A stretch of 34,721 nucleotides of DNA, from positions 1-34,721 of the forward strand of contig JAPLNX010000112.1 of NCBI GenBank assembly GCA_026400935.1. The letters are read 5' to 3'. Shown here in pieces: positions 26,846 through 34,721 of the stretch. Every line of letters begins with the position of its first letter. Positions within the stretch are counted from its first letter, which is position 1. Below the pieces are notes generated by a model that did not search any database, had not been told where the DNA came from, and saw only the letters and a list, made by a program, of their open reading frames with translations. This stretch comes from Planctomycetia bacterium. Its GTDB lineage: Bacteria; Planctomycetota; Planctomycetia; Planctomycetales; Planctomycetaceae. The translations under genes were made by a program, and so were the position numbers.

Positions 26846-26888
26846 ATGACAAAAGCCCGGCTTCCGTGAAGAAGCCGGGCTTTGTCAT
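26846..26888 (-). terminator. Rho-independent terminator of the second Gfo/Idh gene
   Basis: A perfect 13-base stem, AAAGCCCGGCTTC (26852-26864) with GAAGCCGGGCTTT (26871-26883) and a 6-base loop, is extended by ATGAC/GTCAT. On the minus strand it ends in a TTTTGTCATT tail, 34 bases after the oxidoreductase stop. It is the clearest terminator in the window and also has a short T run in the other direction. Confidence 0.85.
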
Positions 26889-26921
26889 GTCAAAGGACGA
26901 AACGGACTGATCAAGGCCGTT

Positions 26922-28247
<1,326 letters not shown>

Positions 28248-28492
28248 GGCTGTGGAAAACCTCCGAAAAAGTGAACAAGACAGGCACCGCTAAACCAAAT
28301 CGGAACCGACCGGGACCGAGCGTGCGATGAAACGAAGCGATGTTCTAAACAGACTCCGTCACCGCGCAAAGCGTGAGACCCAAAGTTGCCTCAACATCAT
28401 CCTCCCCCACGATCAGTTTACTCGACCGGGTTTTGCTGATTGATGGCCTGCCAGAATCGTAAGAATACGAATGGAATCATCAACGATTCAGT

Positions 28493-29839
28493 TCATTCGT
28501 TAGTTTTGGGCTCGCCCTTCTTTTTCATTTTCGGTTTGTCAGACATCTCGGCATCTGCTGCAGAAGGATCGTTGAGGGCCGGTTTGCCAAAGGCATTGGT
28601 CCGCATTTCAGCGGCTTTGTCACTCTCGTCAGACGGATCGTCATCAACGGGCTTCTTGGTATTTTTCTTGGGCTTGGTCTCCTCTTCGGTGACCTCGACT
28701 TTGAAGCGACCGGGGAAGAGGGGCTCTTTGTCTTTGCCACTTTCGCGACCTTGCAGAGTGAAGTGGTCGGTCCCACGTGGCAGCAGAAAGAAAACTTTTC
28801 CTTCTCGCTCGGCCACACAACGATAAATTCGGTCGCCGATGACCGCGATGATCTCGCCACCGACACCGGTCGCAAGTGCCGCGATGCCGAGTTCGTCTCG
28901 ATACGGAGCCACGTTTTCAATCTTGCTGCTGCGAGACTGCGCCGTTGCACATTCTTTGACAAACTTTTTCGCCGCATTGATGACGGACTTCTGGGCCTTC
29001 TCATTCAGATCAGCCGAATGCTTGGCGTGCCAGTTCGCGAGCTTTTTGTTCTCGTTGATCTCGACAGCAATCAATTCGGCTCCCGGTCCGGCGGACATCG
29101 TGACCTTGATCCCTTCGTCTGTTCCCTGAAATTGCAGTTGTTCGAGTTCGCCCTTGAGGTTGTATTTGTTTTTCTTCAAATGCTCGCGCATCGCGTCGAT
29201 CACTTCTTCGTCGAGATTGATCCAGTCACGAAGCACGACGACCGGCGCGAGCTTGCCGCCGACCTTGCGAATCGCGGTCAACTCCCCCTTCATCGCGTTG
29301 TCTTTCGAGTTGTCTTTCTGCGTCATGACAAAGTACGCAGCCAGTCCTCCGATGACGAGCACTGCGCCAGCAATCGACAACCACAGGGTGAGTCCGAGCC
29401 CTTGCTTCCGCTTTCTCGAATACGGATTTGAGATCATCGGTTCCGCTTGCGGCATCGGTTGCGACGGATCGAACAGCGGCGGAGCTGACATTCCCGGCAT
29501 CGGCGCGTAACTCGGCGAAGGCATTTGCGGCATCGGGGCAAACGGCGAACCGAATGATGGCGCGGCATTTGGCGGTGGTACGCCCCATTGCGGTGCAAGG
29601 CCATCAGGCGGCGCATAGCCTCCAGGTGGCAGCATCGGCGGTGCGAATTGCGGAGGAGGTGCAAACGCCGATGCTGGTGCAATAGGCGGCGGCGATGAAC
29701 TACTTGCAGAAGCACTCATCTTGGGGGTCGGAACCACGAGCTTGGTCTGACACTGCGGGCAAGTCCCCTTCTTCCCGGCCGCATGATCGGGAACTTGAAT
29801 CGTCGCTGTGCAATACGGACAGTTGAATTGAATCGCCAT
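28493..29839 (-). CDS. Zinc-ribbon, proline-rich, single-pass membrane protein of unknown function
   Basis: 448 residues from the ATG at 29839, chosen over the open frame to 29896 because a zinc ribbon starts immediately: FNCPYC and GTCPQC give C7, C10, C27 and C30. A proline/alanine/methionine-rich low-complexity stretch (about 38-140) leads to a transmembrane helix (about 149-172). A C-terminal domain of about 170 residues follows, mixed alpha/beta (LRDWINLDEEVIDAMREHLK, FLLPRGTDHFTLQGRE), then a charged Lys/Glu/Asp tail. I do not recognise the C-terminal domain. The layout is common in planctomycete proteins, where the ribbon probably lies in the cytoplasm and the last domain outside. It may follow the radical SAM gene in one transcript, 65 bases apart. 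Confidence 0.8.
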   Translation of the reverse strand: MAIQFNCPYCTATIQVPDHAAGKKGTCPQCQTKLVVPTPKMSASASSSSPPPIAPASAFAPPPQFAPPMLPPGGYAPPDGLAPQWGVPPPNAAPSFGSPFAPMPQMPSPSYAPMPGMSAPPLFDPSQPMPQAEPMISNPYSRKRKQGLGLTLWLSIAGAVLVIGGLAAYFVMTQKDNSKDNAMKGELTAIRKVGGKLAPVVVLRDWINLDEEVIDAMREHLKKNKYNLKGELEQLQFQGTDEGIKVTMSAGPGAELIAVEINENKKLANWHAKHSADLNEKAQKSVINAAKKFVKECATAQSRSSKIENVAPYRDELGIAALATGVGGEIIAVIGDRIYRCVAEREGKVFFLLPRGTDHFTLQGRESGKDKEPLFPGRFKVEVTEEETKPKKNTKKPVDDDPSDESDKAAEMRTNAFGKPALNDPSAADAEMSDKPKMKKKGEPKTNE

Positions 29840-29904
29840 GATCTGCTGTTGTTGTGAAAGAGATAGTTGCGGAACGCTCAATGTCACCCGCAGCATGAGC
29901 TGGA

Positions 29905-31863
29905 TTATGCCATCACAAACTCGTGCGCTTCTAGTTCTTCATCGAGCGTCTCTTCATCGGGAATACCGTCACCGGTCCAAACGAGCGATGCGAATTGTCC
30001 GAGTTCATCGACCCAATCCAGTCCCGCTCGATCGCGTTCAATCCAAGGAAGTCGAACGACAACGTGCTTCGCACCTTTCGGACGTCCGAGTTGCATCGAG
30101 TAAAAACGATCAAGATACGATGGTTCTTTGAGGCACGCTTCACGAATCGCCTGCACCACGGATGATGTAAGATGGTCTGGGTTGCCAGTCGGCTCCAGCA
30201 CGATTCGCAATGTGGAATGCGGGTTGTCATCTAATAATTGTCGGATCAGTCCACAAGCGGCCTCGCGATGCTTCCGAAAATCAGCCGCCCGCAGAATTAA
30301 CTCGAACGCTCCACAACGTTCAGTTGCTAACGGCAGTTGCGGTCGCGAGGCCGCATCGAAGTCACAAGTGATCTGAAACTTGAGACCAGAAATCGAAGAT
30401 TTGAAATTTCCGCTCTCAGCCATCTGCTGTCCGTCCTTCAGCCTATCCAGTCCTACTTCCACCGGCGGCGGTATCGCATCAAACTCCGTGTCGAAAATCT
30501 CCTCCGCCTCTTCCATTAAGTGATACATCGTCGCCAAGTCGATCGTCGGAGTTTTGATCACGTAGTACGGCGGTCTCGATTGGTAAGCGAGCTTGTGCAT
30601 CGTCGCCTCCTGCCGGAACGCAGTGCCGGGGAGGATCGCCAAATTGAAGACCTGCATGCTGGAATAAAGGCCGGTATCGCTGAGGTAATTCATGCCACGG
30701 CGGACAGATTCGGGAGTGTCGCCGGGAAGGCCGATAATCAGGTCAACTTTGACCTTGATGCCGACATCCATCATCGCCTTCACGCCGCGTTCAAAGGCTT
30801 TCATGTTGTTTTTACGGTCCATCAACTCCATCGTCAGCGGATCGATCGACTGCAGGCCAATCTCCACTTCGGCGAAGTTCGCGTCGCGGAGCAACTTGGC
30901 GATGTCGCTGTTGATTCCTTCGGCACGCAGTTCGCCAAAGTACTGCCATTGATGATCGGGATTTTGGTCGGACAGCAGCGTCACGAACTCTGCGAAGTTA
31001 CGAGCTTGATTGAGCGTCGGGTCGAGTAACACAACTTCCTTCACTGCTCGCTCACGCGCGTATTGAAGGTTCGCGATAATCTTTTCTTTCGAGACGAAAT
31101 AAAGATCGTCGTAGCTCTTGGGGTAGTAGCAGAACTTGCATTTGAAAATGCAGCCTCGGATCGTCTCCAGCAACAGCAGTTCTTCATCAGCCGCATCAAT
31201 GATCCCGGCGAGGTACGGTGAGCTGATCACATCCAACGACGGCAGCGGTTGACGAAATGTCGGCAACGCACCGATCGGTGCGCCGATATCAGCGTTGTGA
31301 ATAAACGGGGCCAGCACCTTCAATGTCCCGTCATCCAGCGATCTTTGTTTTTGATCTACTTGTTCGCGTTCGATGCCTGCATACGGCGAGACATACAATC
31401 CAGCGATCGGGTTAGGAGGCAGGCGGTGTTCACGCAGGACGCCGAGTAATTCGGAAAAAGTCTGCTCTCCTTCACCGATCGCCGCGAAGTCGATTGCTCG
31501 AGATTGCAATACCCAGGCATTATCCGCCGTAATCTCTGGCCCGCCGACAATGATCTGAATCTCCGGTCGGCGCTCCTTCAAACGCGAGGCGATCCACAGC
31601 GTGCGGTCAATGTTCCACAAATAGCAGGTGAAGCCGACCATCCACGGATCGTGAGCAAGAATCTCTTCGACCATACCGCAATCGCTCAGCGTGTTCGCAA
31701 ATCGCGGCGGAAAGATTTCGATGTCATAAAACTCTTCGAGTCCACAATGCCGCGCGTACATCTTCAAATAGCCCGCAGCAAGCGGCACATTCCCTTTCGC
31801 TGGCTCAAGTCCAGGCTGTGGGATCGGAAGTTGGACCAACTGAATTGAACGTCGCGGATTCAT
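29905..31863 (-). CDS. B12-binding-type radical SAM protein
   Basis: 652 residues from the ATG at 31863; the frame stays open to 31899, but the conserved part starts MNPRRSIQLVQLPIPQPG. The N-terminal 150 residues form a cobalamin-binding-like Rossmann domain (VGFTCYLWNIDRTLWIASRL, QIIVGGPEITADNA, IGEGEQTFSEL) without the DxHxxG cobalamin-His motif. The radical SAM core has CIFKCKFC (C238, C242, C245) for the 4Fe-4S cluster, then LLDPTLNQ, VEIGLQSIDP and VDLIIGLPGDT. The C-terminal 200 residues are unusual and not recognised. Families of this kind do methylations, ring contractions or C-C bond chemistry on unknown substrates. No biosynthetic partner is adjacent. Confidence 0.9.
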   Translation of the reverse strand: MNPRRSIQLVQLPIPQPGLEPAKGNVPLAAGYLKMYARHCGLEEFYDIEIFPPRFANTLSDCGMVEEILAHDPWMVGFTCYLWNIDRTLWIASRLKERRPEIQIIVGGPEITADNAWVLQSRAIDFAAIGEGEQTFSELLGVLREHRLPPNPIAGLYVSPYAGIEREQVDQKQRSLDDGTLKVLAPFIHNADIGAPIGALPTFRQPLPSLDVISSPYLAGIIDAADEELLLLETIRGCIFKCKFCYYPKSYDDLYFVSKEKIIANLQYARERAVKEVVLLDPTLNQARNFAEFVTLLSDQNPDHQWQYFGELRAEGINSDIAKLLRDANFAEVEIGLQSIDPLTMELMDRKNNMKAFERGVKAMMDVGIKVKVDLIIGLPGDTPESVRRGMNYLSDTGLYSSMQVFNLAILPGTAFRQEATMHKLAYQSRPPYYVIKTPTIDLATMYHLMEEAEEIFDTEFDAIPPPVEVGLDRLKDGQQMAESGNFKSSISGLKFQITCDFDAASRPQLPLATERCGAFELILRAADFRKHREAACGLIRQLLDDNPHSTLRIVLEPTGNPDHLTSSVVQAIREACLKEPSYLDRFYSMQLGRPKGAKHVVVRLPWIERDRAGLDWVDELGQFASLVWTGDGIPDEETLDEELEAHEFVMA

Positions 31864-32071
31864 ATGACTCACTCTACTAACGTGTGCGCAGGGCAGCAAC
31901 GACGGTGATTAAGGCGGATATTGTTCGGTACATTTGCCGCCAATATCACCGCCGATCAATACCTGGCCTCAATTCGGCGGATGTCGGTCTCTCATTCGGT
32001 TGCGATATGAGAAGTACGACCGTAGGTTGCGAGTAAAAACTGAGAGTCGCATCTTTTGAAAGGGACTACCG

Positions 32072-33988
32072 ATGAGTTACCTCGATCCTCCACGTTTAAC
32101 GTTTGTGGGGAACTTTTTTGCGAATGTACCGACGTTGAATAACTTCCCGCCCTACTTCAATCCTGACTATCCGGGTTTTGGTCAGAGTGGTGGGGACTGG
32201 AACACGAACGGGGACTGCCTGTTTCAATTTCGCAACTGCACGGTGCGCGGGGCGACGAACAAAGACGGAGTCAACTCGATTGATCCCGCTGTTGATCCGG
32301 TGATTGGTAAGCAAGTCACGTCCAGTCCAATGGGGCCGAATACGATTCCGGGGATGTTGGGTGGCGGCAAGCTGGTTGATTTGGATGTCGATCAGCGTCG
32401 CGTGACCGGCTTGTTTGGTGTGCCGATTTCGGTCGTACTCTCTGATAACACTTGGGTGAGCGGTACGTTGCAGTCCTGCAACATGCGCGACTTTTGGGGA
32501 GCAAATGCGGCTACCTCAACGGGTGCCGCACCGATGAGTGGGGTGTTTCAATCGGTGCTGCGTGATTTGCAATGGCAGGGGGATCTGAGTGGCTCCCCGT
32601 ATTTGACGTTGCTGAAATCGATCGCTGACCAGAATGGGAATCAGATTTCAATCAAGATGATTCTCGACAACTTCATCATCAATCCGAGCGATCCGCCGAA
32701 CAATCTCGTCGGTCGAGTGGTCGGGGTGATCGGACCATATTACGTCGGTGAGCCTCGGCAGTTTGTGGCAGAACGACGTTTGACAAAGACTTTTTGCAAT
32801 CCACCAACGCTGCCGTCGTACTTACCTCCATCTCCACCGGAACCAGATCAACCGGTCACTCCTACGGTGCCTGATCCAGAAAAGAAACCCAAGCCGATCA
32901 AAGTCAATCCGGCGATGTTCTGGCAGGCTCCTTGCCGAGTTGATTCGCAACGCAAGAAATTGATCGTCGATATGGGGAACTCAGTTCAGTTTCAAACGAC
33001 CGGTGGCGAATCGGTTGTGAATCAAATGTGGGCAGCGATCATTCGCGCTGAGGCCGATCACCAAAAGGGAGACTTACAGCCAAAGTTGCTCAGCACGTAT
33101 CTCGATTGCAGCAAATTGGCCTATGAGACTACTGGCCGCATCAGCGAAGTGAGTTTGAGCGATGACGATCTCGAACTACTAAAAGATCATCGTCTGAGCC
33201 TGTTAACGCCCGACGCACCGACCGGACCAGACTCAGATAGAATCCCACCCGAGATACCAGTACCTCCGCAGAACCCTTGGCCGGTTCTGGCAGAAGAGCG
33301 TGACGGACGGTTTGTAGACATTGACGATTGGATCATGCGTCTCAACCCAGGTGAGTCCAGTTCGGTCGATTTGTACGCGCGGCGATTTGGAAAACCGCTG
33401 GCCGGTGAGCGTCTGAGTTTCACTCCCATCGATATCCCATCGACGTTCGTTTCAATCAACATTCCGATGAACGCACTGGCCGGCGACTTTCCGTTCTTTG
33501 TGACGACGGACGCCAACGGTCACGCGGTGGTCACGGTCACGGTGCAGAAAGGCCCCATCAAGGGATTGCCTCCCTCGCGAGAAAAAGTATTTAGTCAGCT
33601 TTATCAACTTGGCGATCTCACCGGTTGGCAATCGTGGGGACAAGTCGGGCCGCCGGTCCCGCCCTACTTGCTGGCGTGGCAGGACTTCCCGGTTGATTGC
33701 CGCTGCGGTGCGTTGAGCGTTGTGGTCTATAATGAAGGTCCTTCCATCCCGAACCCAACATGGAATGACGTCCGCCCGATGTTCGCACACTACGCGCGAA
33801 TGTTTCCTGCGATGCGTGAGATGATCGACCTCTCGAGCGAACAGATGGTGCGAGCCTATGCGGCACGCATCTCCGAAGTGATACAGAAGCCGTTCGACGA
33901 TCCGTACTACATGCCGGCGACGCGAGATCTGTCCGCGTCCCATCGAAAGCTCATGCTGGATTACCTCCAGTCGGTGATCTCGGAATGA
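32072..33988 (+). CDS. Unknown protein with a VioB-like N-terminal start
   Basis: 638 residues, no signal peptide or membrane segment. The opening YLDPPRLTFVGNFFANVPTL then NN resembles, from memory, the start of the VioB/RebD (iminophenyl-pyruvate dimer synthase) group and of a poorly described family of large proteins starting LDxPRLxFxG. A proline-rich linker (PPSPPEPDQPVTPTVPDPEK, about 265-285) separates an N-terminal beta-rich half from a second half with LNPGESSSVDLYARRFGKPL, which looks like an Ig-like or substrate-binding fold. The end (RAYAARISEVIQKPFDDPYY, MPATRDLSASHRKLM) is helical. The VioB ferritin-like catalytic domain is not obvious. AAAGGGA lies about 9 bases before the ATG. 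Probably one transcript with the lipoprotein gene 82 bases downstream. Function unknown. Confidence 0.8.
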   Translation: MSYLDPPRLTFVGNFFANVPTLNNFPPYFNPDYPGFGQSGGDWNTNGDCLFQFRNCTVRGATNKDGVNSIDPAVDPVIGKQVTSSPMGPNTIPGMLGGGKLVDLDVDQRRVTGLFGVPISVVLSDNTWVSGTLQSCNMRDFWGANAATSTGAAPMSGVFQSVLRDLQWQGDLSGSPYLTLLKSIADQNGNQISIKMILDNFIINPSDPPNNLVGRVVGVIGPYYVGEPRQFVAERRLTKTFCNPPTLPSYLPPSPPEPDQPVTPTVPDPEKKPKPIKVNPAMFWQAPCRVDSQRKKLIVDMGNSVQFQTTGGESVVNQMWAAIIRAEADHQKGDLQPKLLSTYLDCSKLAYETTGRISEVSLSDDDLELLKDHRLSLLTPDAPTGPDSDRIPPEIPVPPQNPWPVLAEERDGRFVDIDDWIMRLNPGESSSVDLYARRFGKPLAGERLSFTPIDIPSTFVSINIPMNALAGDFPFFVTTDANGHAVVTVTVQKGPIKGLPPSREKVFSQLYQLGDLTGWQSWGQVGPPVPPYLLAWQDFPVDCRCGALSVVVYNEGPSIPNPTWNDVRPMFAHYARMFPAMREMIDLSSEQMVRAYAARISEVIQKPFDDPYYMPATRDLSASHRKLMLDYLQSVISE

Positions 33989-34070
33989 TTTAGAACTTGG
34001 ACATTTCAAGCACCCACACGTTTCCCCAAAAGACTCTGCTCCAATAATTCATCTTCCTTGAGATCGCCAT

Positions 34071-34631
34071 ATGAAGTCTTTCTTCCAACCTCTGCGTTGT
34101 CGCTTGTTGTCGTTGACGGTGTTCTTGGGCGCAGCGTTTTTGATTGGCTGCGACTGTGTACCCGCGACGAAACAAAACCCACCGAAGCCAGTCGATGCTG
34201 CGATCACTCCGGGTGCAACTGGGCAAATGCAAACAAAGGCGGACACGCCAAAGACCCCGCAGCCTGTCGCTGACAACTCGAAAAATGCCGACAGACCAGC
34301 CGTACCACAACCCGATGATGCGTCGCTGCCGTTTTCGGTCGAACTGCAAGCTCCGTTTACTTTCGATAAGGTGCCGGCGTTGCATTCGTATTCGTCGGCG
34401 CACGCAGATGTGGACGGCGTCCAATGGTTGTTTATCGGTGGTCGAGTCGGTGGCTTGCATGGCTTTGATGCACCGACTCCGGCCAGTCCCACGAATAGTT
34501 TCCCGCGCGATGCGGCTAACGATCGGGCTTGGGTGATCGACATTGAAAAAAAGCAGGTCTGGTCAATGTCGCTCGCCGACTTGGGTGTGCCAATTATGCC
34601 TGGCGCGATTCGTAACGAGCTGTCAGAATGA
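34071..34631 (+). CDS. Lipoprotein with a truncated kelch/beta-propeller-like start
   Basis: 186 residues. The signal peptide ends in a lipobox LIGC with acylated Cys27. A Pro/Lys/Asp-rich spacer of about 60 residues follows, then a domain beginning LPFSVELQ, with LHSYSSAHADVDGVQWLFIG and GRVGGLHGF, then WVIDIEKKQVWSMSLADLG. This pattern (GGRxxGLHxF then WVIDxxxxxVWSxSLxxL) recalls the first blade of secreted kelch or galactose-oxidase-like propellers, but the frame stops at 34631, where such proteins would continue through several blades. Either the gene is truncated or this is a short relative. It is downstream of the VioB-like gene on the same strand. Confidence 0.72.
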   Translation: MKSFFQPLRCRLLSLTVFLGAAFLIGCDCVPATKQNPPKPVDAAITPGATGQMQTKADTPKTPQPVADNSKNADRPAVPQPDDASLPFSVELQAPFTFDKVPALHSYSSAHADVDGVQWLFIGGRVGGLHGFDAPTPASPTNSFPRDAANDRAWVIDIEKKQVWSMSLADLGVPIMPGAIRNELSE

Positions 34632-34668
34632 GGTTAGAAATCTACGGAACCTCTTTCTGGGAACGATC

Positions 34669-34721
34669 ATGGACGATGTGCCACAAGTGAAATCAGAGTT
34701 GTTGATGCCGGTGGTTCGGGA
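34669..34721 (+). CDS. Start of a further gene (partial, runs off the right edge)
   Basis: An ATG at 34669 with a TGGGA-like ribosome site about 7 bases upstream opens a frame of 17 codons (MDDVPQVKSELLMPVVR) to the window edge. It is in line with the two preceding plus-strand genes and 37 bases after the lipoprotein stop, so an operon is plausible. The product cannot be identified from so few residues. Confidence 0.4.
   Translation, partial: MDDVPQVKSELLMPVVR

Noticed and set aside
32072-33988. Calling the 638-residue protein iminophenyl-pyruvate dimer synthase
   Set aside because: Only the first few dozen residues resemble VioB; no ferritin-like catalytic domain and no violacein or rebeccamycin pathway genes are visible.

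Overview
The window looks like a chromosomal segment of a member of the Planctomycetota. No rRNA or other taxonomic marker is present, so this is an inference. It rests on two Tat-exported Gfo/Idh/MocA oxidoreductases, a giant secreted RTX-repeat protein opening with a planctomycete-type LEPR-XLL-like N-terminus, a double amidohydrolase, a zinc-ribbon/proline-rich membrane protein, a WXG100-like small protein without a secretion locus, and dispersed palindromic intergenic repeats. No tRNA, rRNA or CRISPR array was seen.

Layout. Positions 1-2400 are a mobile-element graveyard around an intact adenine phosphoribosyltransferase gene (apt, minus): the C-terminus of an IS30-type transposase at the left edge, then a group II intron whose reverse transcriptase has lost its catalytic middle. 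Positions 2392-6870 encode a 1492-residue secreted protein: a thioredoxin-like domain without its cysteines, a cyclophilin, then about 45 RTX-type calcium-binding nonapeptides interleaved with five copies of another module. Positions 7036-9759 (minus) encode a tandem amidohydrolase whose second half lacks the metal-binding HxH. Positions 9898-10883 (minus) are a two-gene operon: an NsrR-like Rrf2 regulator followed, with a 4-base overlap, by a single-heme DUF3365/Tll0287-like periplasmic protein.

Positions 11163-18697 hold an exported oxidoreductase, an SMP-30-like protein, a WXG100-like protein, an FMO-type monooxygenase followed by a frameshifted epimerase, a PP2C phosphatase with membrane anchor, and a GlsB/YeaQ-like membrane protein. 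lepA (18941-20743) meets a chemosensory cluster head-on. That cluster (20753-25784, minus) has intact cheB and a double-CheW protein, but its CheA-like hybrid kinase has lost the segment that should carry the HPt domain and is frameshifted at a repeat-derived junction, and the ECF-like sigma factor upstream carries an in-frame TGA where a conserved Trp is expected. The locus appears to be decaying, unless these are assembly errors.

Positions 25917-34721 contain an unrecognised anchored protein, the second exported oxidoreductase with a strong terminator, a zinc-ribbon membrane protein, a B12-binding-type radical SAM protein, a 638-residue protein whose start recalls the VioB family, a short lipoprotein resembling the first part of a kelch/beta-propeller protein, and the first codons of a further gene.

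The points most worth a second look are the RTX-cyclophilin with a cysteine-less thioredoxin-like domain, the NsrR-like/DUF3365 pair, the broken chemosensory locus, and the VioB-like/lipoprotein pair at the right end. Family assignments come from reading motifs; no database search was run.
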